This document shows positions 8,636-16,119 of a stretch of DNA of 40,992 nucleotides, one piece after another. The stretch comes from Azonexus sp. (GTDB lineage Bacteria > Pseudomonadota > Gammaproteobacteria > Burkholderiales > Rhodocyclaceae). The notes beneath the pieces were generated by a model, which had not been told where the DNA came from, made no database searches, and saw nothing but the letters and a program-made list of their open reading frames with translations. The position numbers and the translations under genes were made by a program. The stretch spans positions 1 to 40,992 of the forward strand of contig JAUYEI010000011.1 in NCBI GenBank assembly GCA_030691385.1, written 5' to 3'. The stretch's first letter is position 1; the number at the start of each line of letters is the position of its first letter.

Positions 8636-9784
8636 CTAGCTGGCGCTGCTGTTGGCCAGCCAGGTGATCGGCTTGACCTGTTGTTCGAGCTTGATTTCGC
8701 AGGCCGGATCGTCGCACTCCTCATGCTTCATGAAGGCGATGACGTGGTCGGCATCGAGCCGGATGCCGATTTTTTCGCCCAGTGCATGATTGTGGTGCGA
8801 CGGGACCAGCGACAAGACCTGCGTGCCGCTGGCCAGACGTAGCGTGTACAGGATGTCGGCGCCACGGAAAGCCTTGTGCAGCACCTCGGCCTGGACGGCG
8901 CTGCTGTCGTCATGAACGATGTCGTCCGGCCGCAACAGCACGTCGACCTTGCAACCGTTGTCGCAGGCGGCGCAGGTTTCGTTGCACTCGACCGGCGTGT
9001 CGGACGTCAGCGTGCCCAACTCCATGCGCACGCTGTTGTTGTCGCCGACCGTGCCGGTCACCAGCACGCCCTGACCGATGAAGTCGGCGACAAAACGGTT
9101 GGCCGGCCGGTGATACAGGTTGTACGGCACGTCCCACTGCTGGATGCGGCCTTCATGCATGATGCCGATCTCGTCGGCCATGGCGAAGGCTTCGTTCTGG
9201 TCGTGGGTGACCATGACCGCGGTCGATCCCTCGCGCTTGAGAATTTCGCGCACCTCGGCCGACAGCCGCTCGCGCAGGCCGACATCGAGGTTGGAAAAGG
9301 GCTCGTCGAGCAGGATCAGTTCCGGCCGTGGCGCCAGGGCGCGGGCCAGCGCCACGCGCTGCTGCTGGCCGCCGGAAAGCTCATGCGGAAACTTGCCGCC
9401 CTGGCCCTGCAGACCGACCGTCGCCAGCAATTGGCGAACGCGCAGATGGGCGTCCTCGCCCGGGTTGCGGCCGAGGCCGAAAGCGACATTGGCTTCGATG
9501 GAAAGGTGTGGGAACAGCGCGTAATCCTGAAAAACCATGCCGATCCGCCGCTTCTCGGGGGAGACTCGCTGACCGGCCTGGCTGACGACTTTGCCGTGCA
9601 GGCGGATTTCGCCACCGGCGATGTCCTCGAACCCGGCAATGCAGCGCAGCAAGGTCGTCTTGCCGCAGCCGGAAGGACCCAGCAGGCAGGCAATGCTGCC
9701 GGCTTCGAGCGAGAAGTTCACGCCGTCGACGACGCTGTGGTTGCCGTAGCGCTGGACGACGCCATTTAGTTCAAGTTGGGCCAT
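8636..9784 (-). CDS. fbpC: ferric iron ABC transporter ATP-binding protein FbpC
   Basis: A 382-residue protein with Walker A GPSGCGKTT (residues 36-44), signature LSGGQQQRV (136-144), Walker B ILLDE (about 157-161), the H-loop THD and a C-terminal TOBE-like regulatory domain (VDVLLRPDDI). It energises Fe3+ import with FbpB and periplasmic FbpA. An oddity is a Cys cluster CNETCAACDNGC (Cys 267, 271, 274, 278) at the start of the TOBE region, plus CDDPAC near the C-terminus. The gene is divergent from fbpB with 30 bp between the start codons. Confidence 0.93.
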   Translation of the reverse strand: MAQLELNGVVQRYGNHSVVDGVNFSLEAGSIACLLGPSGCGKTTLLRCIAGFEDIAGGEIRLHGKVVSQAGQRVSPEKRRIGMVFQDYALFPHLSIEANVAFGLGRNPGEDAHLRVRQLLATVGLQGQGGKFPHELSGGQQQRVALARALAPRPELILLDEPFSNLDVGLRERLSAEVREILKREGSTAVMVTHDQNEAFAMADEIGIMHEGRIQQWDVPYNLYHRPANRFVADFIGQGVLVTGTVGDNNSVRMELGTLTSDTPVECNETCAACDNGCKVDVLLRPDDIVHDDSSAVQAEVLHKAFRGADILYTLRLASGTQVLSLVPSHHNHALGEKIGIRLDADHVIAFMKHEECDDPACEIKLEQQVKPITWLANSSAS

Positions 9785-9791
9785 AGTGGTC

Positions 9792-9810
9792 GATTATAAT
9801 TCGCATTCAC
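9792..9810. promoter_or_regulatory. candidate Fur box and shared divergent -10 in the fbpB/fbpC gap
   Basis: The 30-bp gap between the two start codons contains GATTATAATTCGCATTCAC. Read on the minus strand it agrees with about 13 of 19 positions of the classical Fur box. Its centre, ATTATAAT, is palindromic and provides a perfect TATAAT on each strand (plus 9795-9800; minus 9798-9793). These sit about 10-14 bp from each ATG. There is no Shine-Dalgarno sequence before either start in this space. Confidence 0.5.
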
Positions 9811-9814
9811 ACAC

Positions 9815-11452
9815 ATGCGCACCGCCCTTTATTCCCCCCTGCTGACGGTCGGAATCGTCGTCGCCCTGCTGGCTGGATTGCCGGTGGCCAGCGTCGGCCT
9901 CAATCTCTTTGTTGGCGGCACCAGCGCCACCTGGTCGCATCTGGCCGACACCGTACTTTCCGAATACATCGCCAATTCGCTCTGGCTGTGCCTCGGCGTC
10001 GGTTGCGGCGTCGGCATCGTCGGCGTGGCGACGGCCTGGTTGACGGCCATGCACGAATTCCCCGGCCGCCGCTTTTTCGAATGGGCCATGGTCCTCCCAC
10101 TGGCCGTTCCGGCTTATGTCATGGCTTACGTCTACACCGATTTCCTGCAGTTCGTCGGCCCGGTGCAAACCTTTCTGCGTGACACCTTCGGCTGGGAGCA
10201 CGGCGACTACTGGTTCCCGGACATCCGCACCTTGCCCGGCGCCATGCTGATGTTCGTCAGCGTGCTTTACCCCTACGTCTACCTGCTCGCCCGCACCGCC
10301 TTTCTCGAACGTGCCAGCGGCATGCTGGAAGCCGCGCGAACGCTGGGCATGGGCCCGTGGCGAGGCTTCTTCGCCGTATCCCTGCCGCTGGCCCGGCCGG
10401 CCATCGTCGCCGGCATCGCGTTGGCTCTCATGGAAACGCTGGCCGACTACGGCACTGTCGCCTATTTCGCCGTCAATACTTTCACCACCGGCATCTACCG
10501 CGCCTGGTTCTCGCTCGGCGACCGCATCGCTGCCGCTCAACTCGCCGCCATGCTGCTCGCCTTCGTGCTCTTCCTGCTCATGGCCGAGCGCACCTCGCGC
10601 GGCCGGGCCCGTTATCACAACACGACCGGCCGCAACCGGCCAATGGCCGGCGCCCAGTTGCGCGGCCCGGCCGCCTGGCTGGCGACGCTGGCCTGCGCCA
10701 TGCCGTTGCTGCTTGGTTTCATCTTGCCGGCAATATTGCTGCTCAAAATGGCCCTGACCGAAGGTGACGCCCAATTCGGCGAACGTTTCCTGGTGCTCGC
10801 CCGCAATAGTTTCGTGCTGGCCGGCGTGACCGCCGCCATTGCTGTCCTGCTCGCCCTGCTCATGGGCTACGGCGCCCGCCTGTCGAAAACGACCTTCGCC
10901 AACGGCCTGAACCGCCTCGTTGGCCTGGGCTACGCCGTGCCGGGCGCGGTGATCGCCGTCGGCGTGCTGATTCCCGTGACGCGCCTCGACAACTGGCTGG
11001 CCGGGCAATGGACGCAGTGGTTCGGCTATAACCCCGGTCTGTTGCTGACCGGTGGCATCGCCGCGCTGATCTACGCCTACCTCGTGCGTTTCCTCGCGGT
11101 GGCGCTGCACACGGTCGAATCGAGCCTGGCCAAGATCACGCCGAACATGGACGACGCGGCGCGCAGCCTCGGTCTGGGGCAGGGCGAAACCCTGCGCCGC
11201 GTGCATGTGCCGATGCTGCGCGGCAGTCTGCTGACAGCCGGTTTGCTGGTTTTTGTCGATGTGATGAAGGAACTGCCGGCAACACTGGTCATGCGCCCCT
11301 TCAATTTCGATACGCTGGCCACCCAGGCCTATACGCTGGCCTCGGATGAACGGCTGGCCGAAGCATCGACGGCCGCCCTGGCCATCGTGGCGGTGGGTTT
11401 GTTGCCGCTGATCGCCCTGTCGCGGCAGATTACGGCCGCGCGCCGGCGCTAG
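9815..11452 (+). CDS. fbpB: ferric iron ABC transporter permease FbpB
   Basis: A 545-residue inner membrane protein with two BPD-transport permease halves. Each carries an EAA-like loop: AARTLGMGPWRGFFAVSLPL at about 173-192 and AARSLGLGQGETLRRVHVP at about 448-466. Around twelve hydrophobic segments are visible. The fused two-domain permease is typical for FbpB/SfuB transporters of Fe3+. The partner ATPase is divergent upstream and the binding protein lies 740 bp downstream on the opposite strand, so the three genes cannot form one operon. Confidence 0.93.
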   Translation: MRTALYSPLLTVGIVVALLAGLPVASVGLNLFVGGTSATWSHLADTVLSEYIANSLWLCLGVGCGVGIVGVATAWLTAMHEFPGRRFFEWAMVLPLAVPAYVMAYVYTDFLQFVGPVQTFLRDTFGWEHGDYWFPDIRTLPGAMLMFVSVLYPYVYLLARTAFLERASGMLEAARTLGMGPWRGFFAVSLPLARPAIVAGIALALMETLADYGTVAYFAVNTFTTGIYRAWFSLGDRIAAAQLAAMLLAFVLFLLMAERTSRGRARYHNTTGRNRPMAGAQLRGPAAWLATLACAMPLLLGFILPAILLLKMALTEGDAQFGERFLVLARNSFVLAGVTAAIAVLLALLMGYGARLSKTTFANGLNRLVGLGYAVPGAVIAVGVLIPVTRLDNWLAGQWTQWFGYNPGLLLTGGIAALIYAYLVRFLAVALHTVESSLAKITPNMDDAARSLGLGQGETLRRVHVPMLRGSLLTAGLLVFVDVMKELPATLVMRPFNFDTLATQAYTLASDERLAEASTAALAIVAVGLLPLIALSRQITAARRR

Positions 11453-11491
11453 CCGACTTTCTTCAATTCCGGTCTGACGCCAGATAGAGCG

Positions 11492-12130
11492 TTAGCGCCT
11501 GTCGGGCGCCTGTGGCGAAGCGTCCGGGTTCTCGTTTGCTTCCAGGAAGAGCAAGTCCATGCTCAGAAGGCTGGTGTCAGTCCCGAAGTTGTTCGGCGTT
11601 TCCGCGTCGTCGCTCGGGAGGAGCGTATCGGAAGACGAAAATTCGATGAGGTTGCCGGGTTTGCTTGCGGGCAGCAGCGAAACAATGGTTTCGTCGGTCG
11701 GCGGAGGCGTGTCGGAGGGGGTGAATTCGACAATGCTGTCCGGCTTGATCCCGGGAGGTGACAGCGTGACGACTTCGTCGGGCAAGTGAGCATCCGGAGT
11801 CTCAGGGGTGATCGTAGCAGCGAGTGGCATGGCACCTTTTTGCCGCAGCAGATCTGCGATGTCCTGATGCCCTTTTCTCAAGGCTAGTCGCAGTGGCGCT
11901 CCCGGGCCGTCGCTGGTAATGGCGTTTGGATTGGCGCCATGATTCAGCAGCTCGCGAACAATGACCAGATTGCCTTCAAAACAGGCGGTGCGTAGCGGCA
12001 GGCCGCTACAGCCGTGCATGTCAGGCATCTCGATGTCAGCGCCATCGTCCAGCGCATTGAGCACGCCGCTCAAGCTGCCGGCGTGAATGGCATCGATCAG
12101 ATTATGCGTGGTGAAACCTTTGACAGTCAT
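11492..12130 (-). CDS. ankyrin-repeat protein
   Basis: A 212-residue protein. Residues about 8-105 hold three ankyrin-type repeats (NLIDAIHAGSLSGVLNALDD; RTACFEGNLVIVRELLNHGA; RLALRKGHQDIADLLRQKGA). The C-terminal half is acidic and Ser/Pro/Thr-rich and contains an imperfect duplication of about 28 residues, first DEVVTLSPPGIKPDSIVEF and then ETIVSLLPASKPGNLIEF, each followed by SxSDT and P-[ST]-D. No signal peptide. Probably a protein-binding scaffold; its partner is unknown. It sits between fbpB (convergent) and fbpA. Confidence 0.8.
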   Translation of the reverse strand: MTVKGFTTHNLIDAIHAGSLSGVLNALDDGADIEMPDMHGCSGLPLRTACFEGNLVIVRELLNHGANPNAITSDGPGAPLRLALRKGHQDIADLLRQKGAMPLAATITPETPDAHLPDEVVTLSPPGIKPDSIVEFTPSDTPPPTDETIVSLLPASKPGNLIEFSSSDTLLPSDDAETPNNFGTDTSLLSMDLLFLEANENPDASPQAPDRR

Positions 12131-12195
12131 ATTCCAGTTGTTCCATAGGCCCCGGGAATTGTAGGCAATTGCCGGGGCTTTGGCGAGAACTGGCG

Positions 12196-13212
12196 TTACT
12201 TGAAGCCGGCCCGGTCGAAAATGATCTGGGCTTTGCTCCGATACATGGCGAGGTTCTTGACCGGCAATTTGTCAGCCTTGAATTTGCCCATGGCGTCCAG
12301 TCCGGGATTCGCCACTTTGATGCTGTCGACTACAGGCCATTCGTTGTTGCCATCGGCGAAATAACGCTGCGCCTGATCGGAGGCCAGGTATTCGAGGAAG
12401 CGGACGGCTGCCTCGGGGTGGGGTGCCGTTTTCAGCATGCCACCGCCGGAAACGTTGATGTGGGCGCCATTTCCGCCCTGATCAGGCCAGACGATGCCGA
12501 CCTGCTCCATTATTTTCAGATCTTCCGTCTTGGTCGAGCGGAGCAGGCGGGCCACGTAGTAGGTATTCGAAATAGCCACGCCGCATTCACCGGCGGCAAC
12601 CGCCTTGATCTGGTCGGTGTCGCCACCCTTCGGGGCGCGGGCGAAATTGGCCACCATGCCGCGAGCAATCTCTTCAGCCCTGGCTTCGCCCTGGTGAGCG
12701 ATGATCGATGCCATCAGCGACAGGTTGTAGGGGTGCGAACCGGAGCGCGAGCAGAACTTGCCTTTCAGCTTCGGGTTGGCCAGGTCGGCGTAGTTCTGGA
12801 CATCTTCCGGCTTGACCGATTGCTTGTTGTAAACGATGACGCGTGCCCGTGTCGAAAACGAAAACCAGTCTTCGGTGCGCAGGTGGGCCGGGATGCGCGA
12901 CTCCAGCAGTTTCGAGGAAACCGGGGCAAACAAGCCCAGCTCATGTGCTTTGGCCAGTCGGGCTGCGTCGACGGTCAGGAAAATATCGGCCGGGCTGTTG
13001 GCGCCTTCGTTCTTGATCCGCTCGAGCAACTCGTCTTCCTTGCCTTCGATCCGGTTGATCTTGATGCCGGTCTGCTGTGTGAAATTGGCATAGAGCGCCT
13101 CATCCGTCTGGTAATGGCGGGCGGAATAGAGGTTGAGGATTTTTTCTTCAGCAAGCGCTGAGTTGAAAACGGTGAGGGTTGCGGCGGCGATCAGGACGGG
13201 CATCAGTTTCAT
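12196..13212 (-). CDS. fbpA: ferric iron-binding periplasmic protein FbpA
   Basis: A 338-residue protein with a signal peptide (MKLMPVLIAAATLTVFNSALA). The type 2 periplasmic binding fold starts LNLYSARHYQTDEALY. The C-lobe has the Fe-ligating tyrosine pair in SNTYYVARL (Tyr 218-219). Conserved GGGML and PEAAVRFLEYLAS follow. It captures Fe3+ in the periplasm for FbpB/FbpC. Two Fur-box-like sites precede it, so iron repression is likely. Confidence 0.94.
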   Translation of the reverse strand: MKLMPVLIAAATLTVFNSALAEEKILNLYSARHYQTDEALYANFTQQTGIKINRIEGKEDELLERIKNEGANSPADIFLTVDAARLAKAHELGLFAPVSSKLLESRIPAHLRTEDWFSFSTRARVIVYNKQSVKPEDVQNYADLANPKLKGKFCSRSGSHPYNLSLMASIIAHQGEARAEEIARGMVANFARAPKGGDTDQIKAVAAGECGVAISNTYYVARLLRSTKTEDLKIMEQVGIVWPDQGGNGAHINVSGGGMLKTAPHPEAAVRFLEYLASDQAQRYFADGNNEWPVVDSIKVANPGLDAMGKFKADKLPVKNLAMYRSKAQIIFDRAGFK

Positions 13213-13228
13213 GCGGGAACTCCGGTTG

Positions 13229-13247
13229 GATATGAGAATGGTTCCAG
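13229..13247 (-). promoter_or_regulatory. candidate Fur box, proximal, before fbpA
   Basis: GATATGAGAATGGTTCCAG lies 17 bp before the fbpA start codon. It shares ATGAGAAT-GTT with the distal site and with the Fur consensus, but its right arm is poorer. Confidence 0.4.
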
Positions 13248-13269
13248 TTTACTGGCTGCGGGACACCCT

Positions 13270-13288
13270 GTAAATGAGAATTGTTATT
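13270..13288 (-). promoter_or_regulatory. candidate Fur box, distal, before fbpA
   Basis: GTAAATGAGAATTGTTATT matches about 13 of 19 positions of GATAATGATAATCATTATC and has the AATGAGAATT-GTTATT pattern common in proteobacterial Fur sites. It lies 58 bp before the fbpA start. Confidence 0.6.
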
Positions 13289-13300
13289 TTTTTGCGACGT

Positions 13301-13326
13301 AAAAAAAGCGGCTTGCAAGCCGCTTT
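13301..13326 (-). terminator. Rho-independent terminator of the NlpC/P60 gene
   Basis: A perfect stem AAAGCGGCTT-GC-type hairpin (GCGGCTTGCAAGCCGC) lies 4 bp after the stop codon. On the minus strand it is followed by a run of seven T. It separates this gene from fbpA downstream. Confidence 0.85.
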
Positions 13327-13329
13327 CGT

Positions 13330-13839
13330 TCAGTTGCCTTCGAGTATTCGTCGCGCTCCGTTGTAGCGGGCCATCCAGTAATTGCTCTCCATGCTCTCGA
13401 CGCGTACTTCGGCACCCTTGCGCGGTGCATGCAGGAAATGGTTGTCGCCGAGATAGATGCCGACGTGCGAAAAGGTGCGACGCATGGTGTTGAAAAAGAC
13501 CAGATCGCCGGGCTTCAACTGGCTGGCATCGACCTGCCGGCCGACTTCGCTCATTTCGCGGGCGGTGCGTGGCAACGAGGTACCGGTGCTGTCCTTGAAC
13601 ACCAGACGGACAAAACCGCTGCAGTCCAGGCCGCTCTCTTCGTCATTGCCGCCCCAGCGGTAACGGACGCCAACCAGCTTCAGGCCTTGCAGGATGACAT
13701 CCTGAGCAGCGTTGGTGTAACGTTCAAAAAACGACTGCTGCTCTTCGGGCTTGCGAACCTGCTCGGCGGCCAAGGGCGCACCGATCCCGCTCAGGAGCAG
13801 CGAGGAAGCAAGCAGTAGAGAAACCAGTACTTTATGCAT
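13330..13839 (-). CDS. C40 (NlpC/P60) peptidoglycan endopeptidase
   Basis: A 169-residue protein from ATG 13839 with a signal peptide (LVSLLLASSLLLSGIGAPLAA). Catalytic Cys is in GLDCSGFVRLVF (Cys 73), and catalytic His in FSHVGIYLGDNHFLH (His 125, second His 137). These enzymes cleave D-Glu/diaminopimelate bonds in cell-wall peptides. The size matches the single-domain Spr-like members. A longer frame to 13914 would put a non-signal sequence in front. Confidence 0.9.
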   Translation of the reverse strand: MHKVLVSLLLASSLLLSGIGAPLAAEQVRKPEEQQSFFERYTNAAQDVILQGLKLVGVRYRWGGNDEESGLDCSGFVRLVFKDSTGTSLPRTAREMSEVGRQVDASQLKPGDLVFFNTMRRTFSHVGIYLGDNHFLHAPRKGAEVRVESMESNYWMARYNGARRILEGN

Positions 13840-13958
13840 AGCGGCGAAATATATTTGAAAAGTAGCCGGCTGTAAAGGCGACGAAAATTCACTGGCTGCA
13901 ACTATGTTCATCATCCGTAATTATGAATACAATTTCCTTCCCGAGACGTGAGGCAAAC

Positions 13959-14954
13959 ATGGATTCCTTCAAGGCACTGCTGATTGAAGAATGCGATGGC
14001 AAGGTGAGCAGTGGTTTCGTCCCGATGGGCGAAAGCCAGCTGGATGCCGGGAGTGTCACGATCAAGGTTGCCTATTCGAGCATCAATTACAAGGATGCAC
14101 TGGCCGCGACGGGGGCGGGCAAGATCATTCGGCGCTTTCCTTGCGTCGGGGGCATCGATCTTTCCGGGGCGGTCATCGCGAGTGATGATGCGCGCTTCAA
14201 GCCGGGTGATCGGGTGATCGCCACCAGTTTTGATATCGGTGTCGCCCATCACGGCGGCTATGCCGAAATTGCCCGGGTGCCGGGCGACTGGGTGGTGCCT
14301 CTGCCCGGTGGTTTGTCTCTCTACGATGCGATGGCGCTGGGCACGGCCGGGTTTACTGCGGCGCTTGCCATCGTCCGCATGGAAGAAAACGGTTTGCGTC
14401 CGAGCAAGGGGCCGGTCATCGTGACTGGTGCCACGGGCGGCGTCGGCAGTCTGGCCGTCGATATGCTGGCCAGGATTGGTTATCACGTCGTGGCGCTGAC
14501 CGGCAAGGAGAGCGAAGCGGATTATTTGCGCGGCCTCGGCGCGGCCGAGGTCATGCTGCGCCAGAGTCTCGATCTGTCGAAGATCAGGCCGCTGGACAGG
14601 GCGCGCTGGGCTGGTGCGGTGGACAATCTCGGGGGAGATGTCCTGGCCTGGATCGCCAGCACCATGGAGCAGGGCGGCACTATCGCCAGCATCGGGCTGG
14701 CGGCCAGCATGTCGCTGAATACGACGGTGGCGCCTTTTATCCTGCGCGGCGTTTCCTTGCTCGGCGTTGATTCGGGTTATATCCGGGAACCCTATCGGAG
14801 CGGTGTCTGGCAACGTCTGGCCTGTGATTTGCGTCCGCCGCATCTGGCCGACATGTCGCGCCGGATTCCGTTTGACGATCTGCCGGCCACCTTCGGCGAA
14901 TACATTGCCGGACGCGCCAAAGGCAGAGTCGTGGTGGAAGTTGGCGGGGACTGA
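13959..14954 (+). CDS. acuI: acrylyl-CoA reductase (NADPH) AcuI/YhdH
   Basis: A 331-residue medium-chain dehydrogenase/reductase, starting at ATG 13959 behind GTGAGG. N-terminal catalytic domain: AYSSINYKDALAATG, GIDLSGAV, FKPGDRVIATSFDIGVAHHG. Rossmann domain: VTGATGGVGSLAVDML near residues 153-168. The absence of zinc-binding Cys and the motif set match the YhdH/AcuI branch, which reduces acryloyl-CoA to propionyl-CoA. prpE two genes downstream supports this role. One base separates its stop from the next start. Confidence 0.88.
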   Translation: MDSFKALLIEECDGKVSSGFVPMGESQLDAGSVTIKVAYSSINYKDALAATGAGKIIRRFPCVGGIDLSGAVIASDDARFKPGDRVIATSFDIGVAHHGGYAEIARVPGDWVVPLPGGLSLYDAMALGTAGFTAALAIVRMEENGLRPSKGPVIVTGATGGVGSLAVDMLARIGYHVVALTGKESEADYLRGLGAAEVMLRQSLDLSKIRPLDRARWAGAVDNLGGDVLAWIASTMEQGGTIASIGLAASMSLNTTVAPFILRGVSLLGVDSGYIREPYRSGVWQRLACDLRPPHLADMSRRIPFDDLPATFGEYIAGRAKGRVVVEVGGD

Positions 14955-14955
14955 C

Positions 14956-16071
14956 GTGGCCGAATTGCCGCGCATCCTGATCGTCGATGACTCGCGGGTG
15001 GTCAGGATTTCGCTCATCCAGCATTTGAAGGGGCAATACGAAGTGCGCGAGGAGGGTGACGGCGAGGCGGCGTGGCAGACCCTGGTGCTCGATCACGCCA
15101 TTCGCGCCGTGATTTCCGATCTGCAGATGCCGAAGCTGAATGGTTACGAATTGCTGGAGCGCGTGCGCACGTCGAAGCTGCGGCGTTTGCAGCAACTGCC
15201 GTTCATTCTGGTTTCCGGTGAGGAAACCGAGGAGGAGCGGGCCAAGGCCAAGGCGCTGGGCGTTTCTGATTTTGTCACGAAGGGCGCGGGATGCACGGAG
15301 GTGTTGACCCGTCTCAATAATTTGCTGGTCCTGACCGACGCCCAGGAGCACCTTGATGCCGGTCGCGAGCAGATGGTTCAGGATCCGGTGAGCGGTTTGT
15401 TTACCCGAAAGTATCTCGAATTGCAGGCGGCCCAGGCGATGTCGCATGCCAACAGGCATGGTGGCGATGTCAGCGTGATGGTCCTTGGTTTCGATGGTTT
15501 TGCCGGCATGTGCGAACGGCTGGGCGAGCAGGTTGCCGACGAGGTGGGCAATCGCTTTGCCCGGATGCTGGCTGGCAAGATGCGTCAGGAAGACAGTCTC
15601 GGCCATTTTGGTGCCGGGCAGTTTGCCGTTGTTTCGCCGGGAACGGCCCCGGCTTTTTGCGCGACTTTTGCCGAACGGGTGCGCGAGGCTGTCGAGGTGG
15701 CGCGCCTGTCGGTCCAGGGCCAGACCGTGGCCTTGACGGTCAGTATTGGCCTGGCCAGCGTGCCGACCGATTTGGTGACGTCGGCCGGGGCCTTGCTCGA
15801 CCTGGCCGGTGAGCGCATGCATGCCGCCATGCGGGCGGGTGGCAACAGGACTGAGTCGGGCGGGGTGACGCCGGCTTCCCGGCCGATCTCCATCCATCAT
15901 GCCCTGGAATTGCTGGCCGCCAATCGCTTGTCGCCGGTGATCCCGCACTTGCCCTCGCTGGCTGAACGCTTGTTGCCGCTGATGAATTTGATGAATCGTG
16001 AATTGGGCTTGGCTCTGCCGGTGGCCGAGATCGAACGTATTTTGAGTGAACGGAAATCTCAAAAAAACTAG
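14956..16071 (+). CDS. response regulator with degenerate GGDEF domain
   Basis: A 371-residue protein from GTG 14956, one base after acuI. The REC domain (residues 5-125) has the acidic pair in VDDS, phospho-acceptor Asp 55 in ISDLQMP and the conserved Lys 109 in TKG. A GGDEF-like domain follows (DPVSGLFTRKYLE at 143-155), but the signature reads GAGQF (219-223) instead of GGDEF, so diguanylate cyclase activity is unlikely. About 70 residues follow with no recognisable domain. It may act as a c-di-GMP or protein-binding receiver output. It lies between acuI and prpE on the same strand. Confidence 0.85.
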   Translation: MAELPRILIVDDSRVVRISLIQHLKGQYEVREEGDGEAAWQTLVLDHAIRAVISDLQMPKLNGYELLERVRTSKLRRLQQLPFILVSGEETEEERAKAKALGVSDFVTKGAGCTEVLTRLNNLLVLTDAQEHLDAGREQMVQDPVSGLFTRKYLELQAAQAMSHANRHGGDVSVMVLGFDGFAGMCERLGEQVADEVGNRFARMLAGKMRQEDSLGHFGAGQFAVVSPGTAPAFCATFAERVREAVEVARLSVQGQTVALTVSIGLASVPTDLVTSAGALLDLAGERMHAAMRAGGNRTESGGVTPASRPISIHHALELLAANRLSPVIPHLPSLAERLLPLMNLMNRELGLALPVAEIERILSERKSQKN

Positions 16072-16119
16072 TCCGTTCTGTATTTTGTTGTGCAGGAAAA
16101 CTTAGCTAGAGGGAATTTT

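Noticed and set aside
9794..11206. 470-codon open frame antisense to fbpB
   Set aside because: Low-complexity His/Gln/Gly text without motifs, exactly opposite a clear two-domain permease.
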